From Nocardia elegans NBRC 108235 (lineage in GTDB: Bacteria; Actinomycetota; Actinomycetes; Mycobacteriales; Mycobacteriaceae), in the NCBI RefSeq assembly GCF_001612845.1, contig NZ_BDBF01000028.1, forward strand, positions 55,561-119,560: DNA of 64,000 nt, written 5' to 3'. Position numbers and translations under genes: made by a program. This document shows positions 27,525 through 35,528 of the stretch, piece after piece (the stretch's first letter is position 1; the number at the start of each line of letters is the position of its first letter). The notes beneath the pieces were generated by a model, which saw nothing but the letters and a program-made list of their open reading frames with translations, had not been told where the DNA came from and did no database searches.

Positions 27525-29063
27525 TCAATCCGCAGTCGTAAGTGGTTCGCGCAGTTCGCGTTTGAGTAGTTTCCCGCTCTGGTTGCGGGGCAGCGACTCG
27601 GCGAAGCGAATGTTCTTGGGCACCTTGAAGGGTGCGATCAGCTCCTTGACGTGCGCGATCAGCGCATCGGCCGTCGTCTCGCGGCCCTCGTGCAGCACCA
27701 CGACAGCGGTGACGGCCTCGATCCACTTCTCGTCCGGGGTGCCGACGACCGCGACCTCGGCGACGGCGGGATGGGTGTAGAGGGCGTCTTCGACCTCGCG
27801 GGAGGCGACGAGGATGCCGCCGGTGTTGATGACGTCCCTGATCCGGTCGACGACGGTGATGTACCCGTCGGCATCTCGCGTCACCAGGTCGCCGGAGTGG
27901 AACCATCCGTCGCGGAAGGCCTCCGCGGTCGCCTCGGGATTGTCCCAGTACCCCCGGCACAGCTGTGGTGAGCGATAGAGGACCTCCCCCGGCTCGCCGG
28001 GGCCGGCATCGTTGCCGTCGAGGTCGACCACACGGGTTTCCACGAAGAACACCGGCCGCCCGCACGACGACGGCCGCTCGGCATGTTCCTCCGGGCGCAG
28101 CACCGTGGCCAACGGCCCGATCTCCGACTGTCCGAAGCAGTTGTAGAAGCCGAGGTCGGGATAGCGTTCCCGCAGCCTGTTCAGCACGGTCACCGGCATG
28201 ATCGAGGCGCCGTACTGGGCCTTGCGCAGCGAGGACAGGTCGCGGCGGTCGAGGTCGGGGTGGTTGGACAGCGGCACCCAGACGGTCGGGGCGAGGAACA
28301 GCGAACCGATCCGGTCCTGTTCGACCCGGCGCAGAATCTCCGGGATATCCGGGGTGGCCATGAGGTGCACGGTCGCGCCGACCGCGAGGTAGGGCAGCAT
28401 GAACACGTGCATGCCCGCCGAGTGGTACAGCGGCATGGCGACGAGCGGATTGTCGTCCGCACGCAGGTCCAGCGCGATCACCGACGAGACGTACTCGAAG
28501 ACGAGCGCCTCATGAGTCATCATGGCGCCCTTGGGTTTCGACGTCGTGCCCGAGGTGTAGAGCAGTTGGGCCAGATCGGTGGCGGACGCCCGGGACGAGA
28601 AGTCCGAGACCTCGTCCGCGGTGTCGGCGACCTCCCGCAGCGATCCGTCGGCATCGCGCAGGGGCACCACGTGGTCGACCGCGGTGAGTTCGCCCCGCAC
28701 CTGATCGAGCGTGCCGATCAGCGCGGGATCGGCCAGGACTGCCCGCGCGCCCGACTGGGAGACCAGGTAGCTCAGCTCGCCGCCCTTCAAGGCGTAGTTC
28801 ACCGGTACGTGCACCAGGCCTGCCCGCGCGCAGGCCAGGAAGCCGATCACGTACGCGTCGGAATTGGTGCCGTAGGCGGCGACCCGATCGCCCGCGGCCA
28901 GGCCGAGGTCGAGCAGATGGGCCGCCGCCCGGGTGACCGCGGCGTCGAGTTCCCGGTAGGTGTAGGCCCGGCCTTCGAATGTCAGCGCGGTGCGGCCCGG
29001 GACCTTCGCCGCCGAACGGTGCAGCACGCCGTCGATGGTGTGCGTGCGGGGATCGAGACTCAT
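27525..29063 (-). CDS. Acyl-CoA ligase (AMP-forming, FadD-like)
   Basis: The 512-residue ANL enzyme activates a carboxylic acid with ATP and CoA. Seen: the P-loop LLYTSGTTSKPKGAMMTH, the YNCFGQSEIGP A5-type motif, GWFHSGDL, the hinge VDRIRDVINTGG and the C-terminal PRNQSGKLLKREL with the catalytic lysine. Size and lack of any carrier domain separate it from the NRPS A domains. The substrate is probably a fatty or aromatic acid, not readable from sequence. It is divergent from the CMD-like pair, with a TATAAT box almost at the start codon. Confidence 0.92.
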   Translation of the reverse strand: MSLDPRTHTIDGVLHRSAAKVPGRTALTFEGRAYTYRELDAAVTRAAAHLLDLGLAAGDRVAAYGTNSDAYVIGFLACARAGLVHVPVNYALKGGELSYLVSQSGARAVLADPALIGTLDQVRGELTAVDHVVPLRDADGSLREVADTADEVSDFSSRASATDLAQLLYTSGTTSKPKGAMMTHEALVFEYVSSVIALDLRADDNPLVAMPLYHSAGMHVFMLPYLAVGATVHLMATPDIPEILRRVEQDRIGSLFLAPTVWVPLSNHPDLDRRDLSSLRKAQYGASIMPVTVLNRLRERYPDLGFYNCFGQSEIGPLATVLRPEEHAERPSSCGRPVFFVETRVVDLDGNDAGPGEPGEVLYRSPQLCRGYWDNPEATAEAFRDGWFHSGDLVTRDADGYITVVDRIRDVINTGGILVASREVEDALYTHPAVAEVAVVGTPDEKWIEAVTAVVVLHEGRETTADALIAHVKELIAPFKVPKNIRFAESLPRNQSGKLLKRELREPLTTAD

Positions 29064-29072
29064 AGGCCGGAG

Positions 29073-29097
29073 ATTATAGGACGTCCAACTAGTTTGG
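29073..29097 (-). promoter_or_regulatory. Promoter -10 box with overlapping palindromes, acyl-CoA ligase
   Basis: On the minus strand a perfect TATAAT (29073-29078) ends nine bases before the ATG, so the transcript has almost no leader. Directly upstream, where a -35 box would lie, are GGACGTCC (29079-29086) and an ACTAGT-centred imperfect repeat CCAACTAGTTTGG (29085-29097). No -35 hexamer is visible, so a regulator probably binds here. Confidence 0.55.
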
Positions 29098-29224
29098 TGG
29101 GGAATCGCGAGCCTGTTCTGCCGGTCGAGCCTGCGAACCGGCTCCCGGGGCGTACATTCGTGTCCGTGGCGCCTGCCCGTCACGGCTCGCGTCCATCACA
29201 CGGAACCGGCTGTGAGGAGGCGAG

Positions 29225-29536
29225 ATGGCGCAGGACAAGCGCGAGGTGTTCCGGGCTCTGGTGAAGCGGATTCGCGACGGCGACGGCAGCGCCCCACGGG
29301 AGCAGCGGGCGCAAGCCTTCGGAAACGCCGGACCGCCTCCGCTGCGTGAACTCGTCGACAAGGTCGCGACCCGCCCGACCGAGGTGACCGATGCCGACTT
29401 CGTGGCGGCGCGGGCATCGGGATTCGGCGAGGACGAGCTCGTCGAACTGGTCATCGCCGCCGCGGTCGGGCAGTCCGCACGGCAGTACGACGCCGGGCTC
29501 GCGGCGCTGGCCGAAGCGGCCGGGGAGCGTGGCTGA
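29225..29536 (+). CDS. Small CMD/AhpD-like helper protein
   Basis: The 103-residue protein has no cysteine. The ELVELVIAAAVGQSARQYDAG block resembles the helix that precedes the active site in carboxymuconolactone-decarboxylase/AhpD proteins. Its stop overlaps the start of the next gene (TGATG), so the two are translated together and probably form one complex. GAGGAGG-type ribosome site (GTGAGGAGGCG) precedes the ATG. Function unknown. Confidence 0.72.
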   Translation: MAQDKREVFRALVKRIRDGDGSAPREQRAQAFGNAGPPPLRELVDKVATRPTEVTDADFVAARASGFGEDELVELVIAAAVGQSARQYDAGLAALAEAAGERG

Positions 29537-30117
29537 TGCGGCCGGGCATCCTGAACCACGGCTATCGCCCCGGAACCAAACTCCTGTTCAAGGCGATCCG
29601 AGTGTTCTCCGGTCAGCCGTTGCCCGATGCCGCGAAGCTGGTGTTCTATCGACCGGATTTCTACGGCACGCGAGCGAAGGCGTTCACCCACGCGGCGATG
29701 CGCGGACCCTCCGAATGGGCGGTCGCCGACCGGGAGCTGATGGCCGCGTACGTGTCGAAGGTCAACGACTCCGCGTTCTGCGTCGGTGCCCACAGCGCGA
29801 CCGCGAGGCGCGCGTATGCCGACGAGGCGAAAGTCCGTGCGGTGCTCGACGATCCGGACTCCGCGTCGATCGACGCGGGCCTGCGCGCGACGCTGCTGCT
29901 CCTGGGCAAGCTGACCCGCGACGGGGAGGTCGATGCCGACGACGTCCGAAAGGTCCTGTCCGCCGGAGTGTCGCCACAACAGGTCGAGGACGCCTTGGCC
30001 GTCTGCGCCGCCTTCAACACGACCAACCGGCTTGCCGACGCCTTCGGATTCGACGTCCTGGGTCCGGACGGTTTCGACGCGGGCGCGAAATACCTGCTGA
30101 AGCGAGGCTATCGGTAG
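29536..30117 (+). CDS. AhpD/carboxymuconolactone decarboxylase-like protein
   Basis: The 193-residue protein fits the peroxidase-related CMD/AhpD family: VSKVNDSAFCVGAHSATA aligns with the ExxxxCxxCHxxxA redox helix of AhpD. Only the first cysteine is present; the second position is Ala (CVGAH). This argues against a classical two-cysteine AhpD cycle, but the His is kept. The N-terminus contains RPDFYGTRAKAF. The gene is translationally coupled to the upstream 103-residue partner. A role in peroxide or substrate turnover is plausible but unproven. Confidence 0.8.
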   Translation: MRPGILNHGYRPGTKLLFKAIRVFSGQPLPDAAKLVFYRPDFYGTRAKAFTHAAMRGPSEWAVADRELMAAYVSKVNDSAFCVGAHSATARRAYADEAKVRAVLDDPDSASIDAGLRATLLLLGKLTRDGEVDADDVRKVLSAGVSPQQVEDALAVCAAFNTTNRLADAFGFDVLGPDGFDAGAKYLLKRGYR

Positions 30118-30157
30118 CGAGCGGAAGCGGTCCGCGGATGTCTGTCCGGTGGAAATC

Positions 30158-30171
30158 TAGAACAAGTTCTC
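30158..30171. promoter_or_regulatory. KstR-like operator before aldehyde dehydrogenase gene
   Basis: TAGAACAAGTTCTC fits the known KstR consensus TnnAACnnGTTnnA at every fixed position except the last base. It lies 135 bp upstream of the aldehyde dehydrogenase start. KstR represses sterol catabolism genes in mycobacteria and rhodococci. Confidence 0.6.
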
Positions 30172-30178
30172 GCAATGG

Positions 30179-30204
30179 GTAGACAGTTTTGGTAAGTTGT
30201 CTAC
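30179..30204. promoter_or_regulatory. Inverted repeat GTAGACA-N12-TGTCTAC
   Basis: A perfect 7-bp inverted repeat lies 8 bp beyond the KstR-like box and 102 bp before the aldehyde dehydrogenase start. It may be a second operator in the same promoter. The repeat surrounds the most AT-rich stretch of the spacer. Confidence 0.45.
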
Positions 30205-30305
30205 TAGTTCACGAGGGTTTCGCCGTGCCGTCGATTCGGTTGCGACAAACCTTGTGTCACAACCGAAATCGCACTGGAACGCCAGCTCCGACCGAGGGGA
30301 AGACC

Positions 30306-31841
30306 ATGGCCATCGTCCACCCACTGCCGACGACCGAGGGTGACCGGCGCACGCTGGCGCTGGACAGTCCGGTGGATCGCCGGCGCATCGGCGAACTCGA
30401 GGTGGACACCACCGCCGAGGTGCAGAGCGCGGTCGCGCGCGCCCGCGCCGCCCAGCCCGCCTGGGCCGCCCGCAGCATCGCCGAGCGCGCCGAGATCGTG
30501 CGCGCCGCCATCGGTGTGATCGTCGCCCGGCGCGCGGAGATCGCCGAGACCATCCGCACCGAGACCGGTAAGCCGGAGGCCGAGGCGCTCGGCGTCGAGA
30601 TCGTGCCCGCCTGCGACTTCCTCAACTACTGGACCGCGCGCGCCCGGCGTGATCTGCGCTCGCACCGGCAGCGGCTGCACGGTTATCTGAAACCGATGAA
30701 GAAGCTGTACATGCAGTATCAGCCGCTCGGCGTGATCGGCGTCGTGACGCCGTGGAACGCGCCGTTCGTGCTGTCGCTCAATCCGGTGGTGCAGGCGCTG
30801 GTCGCCGGCAACACCGTGGTGTTCAAACCGTCCGAGGTGACGCCGCGTTCGGGGGAATGGGTGGCGCGGGTGCTGCACGAGGCGGGGGTGCCGGAGGATG
30901 TCGTGCAGGTGCTGCACGGCGACGGCGAAACCGGTGCGGCACTGGTCGATTCGGATATCGACAAGGTGTGCTTCACCGGCAGCGTCGGCACCGGCCGCAA
31001 GATCGCGGCCGCCTGCGCGACCCGGTTGCTGCCGTGCACCCTGGAGCTGGGCGGCAAGGACGCCATGATCGTTTGCGCGGACGCCGATCTCGAGCGCGCC
31101 GCCGCCGGCGCGGTGTATCTGTCGATGTTCAACACCGGCCAGGTCTGCATGAGCGTGGAACGCATCTACGTGGTCGACAGCGTCGCGGACGAGTTCATCC
31201 GGCTGGTCACCGAGAAGGCGGCGGGGGTCACCTACGGTCCCGGCGACACCGATATGGGCCCGCTGTTCTGGGATCGCCAGCGCGACATCGTGATCCGGCA
31301 CATCGACGACGCGAAGGCCAAGGGCGCCGACATCGTGGTGGGCGGCGCGGCCGACACCGGCGAGGGCCTGTACTTCCAGCCCACCGTCGTCGTCGGCGCG
31401 CACCACGACATGGACTTGATGACCGAGGAGACGTTCGGTCCGGTCACCACCATCATGCGGGTCCGTGACGAGGACGAGGCCATCCGGCTGGCCAACGACT
31501 GCAAATACGGGCTCAGCGGCTCGGTGTTCACCAAGGACGCCGCCAAGGCCCGGCGCATCGCGGCCCAGCTCACCACGGGTTCGGTCGTGCACAACGACGC
31601 GGCTGTCATCTACGGTGTGCCCGAGGCGCCCTTCGGCGGGCGCAAGGACAGCGGCGTCGGCCAGGTCAACGGTCCGGGCGCGCTGCGCAGCTTCACCCAT
31701 GCCCAGCCGGTCCTGATCGACCGCTGGCAGTCCAAGCAGGAAAGCATCTGGTACCCCTACTCGGAGAAGACCATTCGCAACCTCGACGGTCTCATCCGCT
31801 ACGGGTTCGGCAACAAGATCCTGCGCAAACTGCTGTCCTGA
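30306..31841 (+). CDS. NAD(P)-dependent aldehyde dehydrogenase (succinate-semialdehyde type)
   Basis: The 511-residue ALDH oxidises an aldehyde to the acid. Catalytic Glu247 is in LELGGK and Cys281 in TGQVCMS; the cofactor segment PWNAPF and FTGSVGTG are intact, as is the C-terminal EAPFGGRKDSG. The start ATG has GGGGAAG upstream. The C-terminal tail after SFTHAQPVLIDRW is longer than usual (about 35 residues with WYPYSEKTIRNL). A KstR-like box in its promoter links it to steroid or lipid catabolism; the substrate is not known. It is convergent with the LysR gene. Confidence 0.93.
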   Translation: MAIVHPLPTTEGDRRTLALDSPVDRRRIGELEVDTTAEVQSAVARARAAQPAWAARSIAERAEIVRAAIGVIVARRAEIAETIRTETGKPEAEALGVEIVPACDFLNYWTARARRDLRSHRQRLHGYLKPMKKLYMQYQPLGVIGVVTPWNAPFVLSLNPVVQALVAGNTVVFKPSEVTPRSGEWVARVLHEAGVPEDVVQVLHGDGETGAALVDSDIDKVCFTGSVGTGRKIAAACATRLLPCTLELGGKDAMIVCADADLERAAAGAVYLSMFNTGQVCMSVERIYVVDSVADEFIRLVTEKAAGVTYGPGDTDMGPLFWDRQRDIVIRHIDDAKAKGADIVVGGAADTGEGLYFQPTVVVGAHHDMDLMTEETFGPVTTIMRVRDEDEAIRLANDCKYGLSGSVFTKDAAKARRIAAQLTTGSVVHNDAAVIYGVPEAPFGGRKDSGVGQVNGPGALRSFTHAQPVLIDRWQSKQESIWYPYSEKTIRNLDGLIRYGFGNKILRKLLS

Positions 31842-31850
31842 CGGTCGCGC

Positions 31851-32744
31851 TCACGCCGCGGCCGGGCCGGGCAACAGGGTGAGCAGATTGTGGACCAGCG
31901 CTCGCTCGTCGCCGGTGCGGTGCGCGGTGTAAATGGTTGTGTCCGCGTCGGTTTCGGTCAGCGGGATGATCCGCGCCGAAGCCGGCGCCGTGAAGGTGGC
32001 GCTGCGCGGCGCGACCGTGATGCCGAGGCCCGCGGCCACCAGATAGAGAATGATGGTCCAATTGGTGGCCTCCTGCACGATGCGCGGGCGGCGGCCCGAT
32101 CGCAGCAGGGGAGCCAGATTCCGGTCGTGGGCCAGGGAGCCGGCGGCGCGCGGGAAGAAGACCACCGGGTGATCGACCAGCTCGGCCCCGGTGACGGAAT
32201 CGCGTCCGGCCAGCGGATGGTCGTCGGGCACCACCGCGACGAACGGCTCGGTCATGAGCGGTGTGATGGTGGTGCCCGGCCGCGGGTCGGGATCGCGCAC
32301 GATGGCGAGGTCCAGGGCGCCGTTGGCGAGCCGCTCCATCAGATGGCTGGTGAACCCCTCGATCAGGTCGACCTCGACGAGCGGATAGCGGTCGCGAAAC
32401 GCGCGCACGCCGCGCAGGGGTTCGAGCGGCAGTACCGACGGCACGAAGCCCAGGTAGAGCGTCCCCTGCCCGCCCTGCCCGATCCGCGAGACCTCGGCCA
32501 GATCGCGTTGTGCGTGCCCGAGCAGCGCCTCGGCGCGATCACGCAGGACGGCGCCGGCGGGAGTCAGGGCCACCGTGCGCGAGGTGCGATCGAACAGCCG
32601 GGCGCCGAGTAGCGTCTCGAGCCGCCGGATCTGCTGGGTCAGGGCGGGCTGGGCGATGTGCAGCCGGGTCGCGGCACGGCCGAAATGCAGTTCCTCCGCG
32701 ACCGCCAGGAAGTAGCGAAGGTGCCGCAGCTCTACCCCGTCCAC
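31851..32744 (-). CDS. LysR-family transcriptional regulator
   Basis: The 297-residue protein has the LysR winged HTH (ELRHLRYFLAVAEELHFGRAA, then QPALTQQIRRLE, residues ~5-62) and a periplasmic-binding-like effector domain. The HTH sequence is of the BenM/CatM kind, often tied to aromatic degradation. It is divergent from the GNAT gene (55 bp between starts), the classical place for a LysR target, and convergent with the ALDH. Confidence 0.93.
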   Translation of the reverse strand: MDGVELRHLRYFLAVAEELHFGRAATRLHIAQPALTQQIRRLETLLGARLFDRTSRTVALTPAGAVLRDRAEALLGHAQRDLAEVSRIGQGGQGTLYLGFVPSVLPLEPLRGVRAFRDRYPLVEVDLIEGFTSHLMERLANGALDLAIVRDPDPRPGTTITPLMTEPFVAVVPDDHPLAGRDSVTGAELVDHPVVFFPRAAGSLAHDRNLAPLLRSGRRPRIVQEATNWTIILYLVAAGLGITVAPRSATFTAPASARIIPLTETDADTTIYTAHRTGDERALVHNLLTLLPGPAAA

Positions 32745-32799
32745 AGGCCGCCATCCATAAGTTCACGATATCAATCGGAGCTATCGAATATTGGACGCT

Positions 32800-33312
32800 A
32801 TGGGTTCCGGCGCGCATCCTGGTGACGTGATTCTCGTCGAACCGATGTCCGGGCCGGCCGACGCCGCCGCCTTCGAAGAACTCAATCTGGAATGGATCAC
32901 CGCTCTGTTCGGCGTCGAACCGGCCGACCTCGCCACCCTCGGCAATCCGCAGCGGATCGTGGCCGACGGCGGGCAGGTGCTGATCGCGCGCGACGGTGAC
33001 GACCGCGTCGGGTGCGTCGCGCTGGTCGCGGAGGATCCGGGCGTCTTCGAAATCTCGAAGATGGCGGTCGCGCCGCGGGCCCGGGGCCGGGGCATCGGCC
33101 GTCTGCTGCTGAACGCCGCCATCGACCACGCGCGCGCATGCGGCGCGACCTCGCTGTTCCTGGCGAGCAACGGGCGCCTGGCCGACGCCGTGCATCTGTA
33201 CGAATCGGTGGGATTCGTCCATGTGCCGCCGGAGCAGCTGCGGCCCATTCCCTACGATCGTGCCGATGTGTTTATGAAATTCGATCTGGCGGAACAGGTT
33301 TCGTCCGTCTGA
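32800..33312 (+). CDS. GNAT-family N-acetyltransferase
   Basis: The 170-residue protein carries the acetyl-CoA site KMAVAPRARGRGIGRLL (motif A, Q/RxxGxG/A) followed by LFLASNGRLADAVHLYESVGF. That last block is typical of small-molecule GNATs. A GTG at 32827 (product beginning with ILVEPMSG) is an equally natural start; neither has a strong ribosome site. It is divergent from the LysR gene, its probable regulator. Substrate unknown. Confidence 0.88.
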   Translation: MGSGAHPGDVILVEPMSGPADAAAFEELNLEWITALFGVEPADLATLGNPQRIVADGGQVLIARDGDDRVGCVALVAEDPGVFEISKMAVAPRARGRGIGRLLLNAAIDHARACGATSLFLASNGRLADAVHLYESVGFVHVPPEQLRPIPYDRADVFMKFDLAEQVSSV

Positions 33313-33342
33313 ACCCCCGGCGGCCGGTCCGGAATCCGGCGA

Positions 33343-33993
33343 TCAGTTGATCGGCGGACGCCCCTGCATGTCCACGCCCGAGCCGTTCCAGTGGAATGAC
33401 ACCGTCGTCGAGGTCCCGTCGGGGCAGGCGTTGCAGCTACCGGGCGTCTTGTAGGTCAATACGACGGTGTCGTCGGTACCGGCTCCGGTGTCGATCGTGG
33501 TGAACGCCTGGGCTTTCGGTGTGGCGGTGCCGACGTAGTCGCCCTTGTGGAACAGCAGCGCGTGCTCCGGTGAGCTCGCGGTGGCGCGCTGAATCGTGAC
33601 CACCACGACCGACAGTGTCGAACACCGGTTGTAGGTGCCGCGCAGTGCGGGTGGGTTGTCGTTCCATGCCCAGGTGTCACCGCCACCGGCGTCGTAGGGC
33701 GGCAGGGTGGCGACGGCCCGGCGAATCTCCGGTGCCGAGAGGTCGGTCGCGCAGTCCGCCGAACCGGAGGTCGTCACGGGGGGAACGGTTCCCTGCGTGG
33801 TGGGCGCCACCCGCGTCGGCGACACTGCCGCCGAGGTAGCGGAATTCGGAGTGGCGGAAGCGGTTTCGGGTCCATTGCCGCATCCGGTCAGTGCGGTGGC
33901 GAGAGCCGTGCCGGCAATCACCGGCAGACAGGCCCGCCGGAGTTGTCGGTGCGGGAGGCGAGAGGCGGCGGAGCGTTGCGCGGCGACGGTCAT
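33343..33993 (-). CDS. LppP/LprE-type lipoprotein
   Basis: The 216-residue protein has a twin-arginine-free signal peptide ending in a lipobox (ALTGC, Cys near residue 38). A Thr/Ser/Pro-rich linker follows, then a domain beginning SADCATDLSAPEIRRAVATLPPY, the hallmark of mycobacterial LppP/LprE lipoproteins. Conserved cysteines (CATD, CSTL, CNAC) suggest disulphides. It should sit on the outer face of the membrane; the role of the family is unknown. It is divergent from the solitary LuxR gene. Confidence 0.87.
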   Translation of the reverse strand: MTVAAQRSAASRLPHRQLRRACLPVIAGTALATALTGCGNGPETASATPNSATSAAVSPTRVAPTTQGTVPPVTTSGSADCATDLSAPEIRRAVATLPPYDAGGGDTWAWNDNPPALRGTYNRCSTLSVVVVTIQRATASSPEHALLFHKGDYVGTATPKAQAFTTIDTGAGTDDTVVLTYKTPGSCNACPDGTSTTVSFHWNGSGVDMQGRPPIN

Positions 33994-34080
33994 CTGTCGA
34001 GTGTGGCGGATCGACGCGATGAGTCCCTTCGTTTTCCGAGCGAACGGTGACCCCAGTTCTCGGGTCGAGCAACTGGAACC

Positions 34081-34140
34081 TGCCGGGCGGCCCGGCAACT
34101 GCGTAGCGTGTCCACACACACGTCGCCGGGGACGGCGACG
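34081..34140. promoter_or_regulatory. Two perfect inverted repeats upstream of solitary LuxR gene
   Basis: TGCCGGG-CGG-CCCGGCA (34081-34097) and CGTCGCC-N6-GGCGACG (34121-34140) lie in the 177-bp divergent spacer between the lipoprotein and LuxR genes. The first could be an operator. The second is 20 bp before the ribosome site and could fold in the leader RNA. Confidence 0.4.
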
Positions 34141-34170
34141 CCGTCGGCTTCTGCAGAACAGGAAGACATC

Positions 34171-34476
34171 GTGTCCGAATTGTCGCCGGTTCCGGCCTGT
34201 CTCGCCCACGCGATCGCCGATCGCACAGCGCCCGCCGCTGCCTCGGAACCACGGCCGCAGCTCAGCGCCAGGGAAGTGGAAGTACTGCTCGCGTGGATCC
34301 TCGGGGAGACCAAAGGCGAGGTCTGCCGCACACTGTTCATCGCGCCCGGAACGGTCAACACGCACCTCGCCCGGATCCGGGAGAAGTACCGCGCGGCCGG
34401 TCGGCCGGCGCCGACGAAGGCCGCGCTGCTGGCACGCGCGCTGCAGGACGGGTATCTGAGCCTCGACGACATCTGA
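34171..34476 (+). CDS. Receiver-less LuxR/NarL-type DNA-binding protein
   Basis: The 101-residue protein contains only a LuxR-type HTH (LSAREVEVLLAWILGETKGE, then APGTVNTHLARIREKYRAAG). GTG 34171 is chosen because AGGAAGA lies five bases upstream; an upstream GTG at 34108 has none. The last 70 residues align closely with the C-terminus of the response regulator at 36712-37383 (shared TVNxxLARIRxKYxxAGRP and RALxDG). It is convergent with the sensor operon, 8 bp from its end. It probably binds the same sites without phosphorylation control. Confidence 0.88.
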   Translation: MSELSPVPACLAHAIADRTAPAAASEPRPQLSAREVEVLLAWILGETKGEVCRTLFIAPGTVNTHLARIREKYRAAGRPAPTKAALLARALQDGYLSLDDI

Positions 34477-34484
34477 GCTCGCGG

Positions 34485-35528
34485 TTACGGATCGGGTCGC
34501 AGTGCCGGGCGTGCCGGCGTGTCGATCTCGATCCGGCGGATGCCGGAGCGGGGATCGTTGACGACGATGGTGGCCAGAATCGCCCTGTGCGGCGGCAGGA
34601 TTCGAACGTGAGCCGTCCCGGCGGACGCGGTGGTCAGCTCTGCGGCGACGGTACCGAGTACCCGTCGGCGGGTGGCGGCGGGAAGGTCGTCGAGGCCGTG
34701 GTCGTCGATCAGGACGACGTCGACGCCGCGCAACCGCGCGTGGCGCGCGGCTGTTGTGATCGGTTCGGTGGCGAGTGCGGGGGCTCGCAGCGTATCGCGC
34801 AGATGTGCCTCGATCAGCCGGCAGTCCTCGCGGGTGCGCTCGTCGAGGGGCTGGGGGCCCGCGACTCGTTCGAGGATGGGGCGGACCATATCGTCCAGGC
34901 GCTGGACCTGGGCTCGTCGTTCGTCGAGTGCGGCGGCCGCGGCGGCTTCGGAGCCCACCTGCCGCGTCGACTCCTCCCGCAACCGGAAAATGGCCCGGGC
35001 CGCCGGGCGCAGGGTGTAGGCGAAGAAGGTCGCCATCATCAGCGGGCCCAGGTTGATCACCGAAATCGCCACGCCGTGACCGAATCCCTGTCCGCTCTGC
35101 CACGACCACACGGCGGAGGTGGCGATCAGCGACAGCAGACCGGCCCACGCGGCTCCCGTGCGTCCGCGCACGCACATGAAGGTCGCGGTCACGGTGCCGG
35201 CCCCGAACGACCACAGTTGCGCGACCGAGGTCGGGGGTATCGGCAGGTTGAACAGGGTCAGAGCGGCTGTCGCCGGAATCGAGGCGGCCAGCGCGGCGGT
35301 GGCGGGCAGGGGCAGCGGATCGGGGCGGATGCGCAACAGTGCCGCGGTCGCCGCGGCGGTGATGGCCAATCCGGTCGGTACCGGCCACAGGTGACGGGTC
35401 TGTTGTGCGGACGAAAGACTCAGTGCCGCTTCCGAAATCAGGTAGAAGGCCGCGATCAGCCAGGCCGGCCGGGTGTCCATACCGAGCAGGGTGCGAGCAT
35501 CGCGCACCGGACCGGTGGCGGCGCTCAT
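34485..35528 (-). CDS. Degenerate histidine-kinase-like membrane protein
   Basis: The 347-residue protein has about six hydrophobic segments in its first 200 residues, then a cytoplasmic part. LDERRAQVQRLDDMVRPILERV stands where a DesK-type kinase has its phospho-His helix, but there is no histidine. The following region (AAELTTASAGTAHVRI; LATIVVNDPRSG) looks like an eroded HATPase domain without N-box or GxGxG. It overlaps the preceding kinase gene by 4 nt (ATGA), so the two are made together. It may act as a sensing or inhibitory partner of the active kinase. Confidence 0.75.
   Translation of the reverse strand: MSAATGPVRDARTLLGMDTRPAWLIAAFYLISEAALSLSSAQQTRHLWPVPTGLAITAAATAALLRIRPDPLPLPATAALAASIPATAALTLFNLPIPPTSVAQLWSFGAGTVTATFMCVRGRTGAAWAGLLSLIATSAVWSWQSGQGFGHGVAISVINLGPLMMATFFAYTLRPAARAIFRLREESTRQVGSEAAAAAALDERRAQVQRLDDMVRPILERVAGPQPLDERTREDCRLIEAHLRDTLRAPALATEPITTAARHARLRGVDVVLIDDHGLDDLPAATRRRVLGTVAAELTTASAGTAHVRILPPHRAILATIVVNDPRSGIRRIEIDTPARPALRPDP

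Noticed and set aside
32745..32799. Direct TATCAAT/TATCGAAT repeats as a LysR box
   Set aside because: They are not an inverted T-N11-A repeat, so the match is too weak to list.
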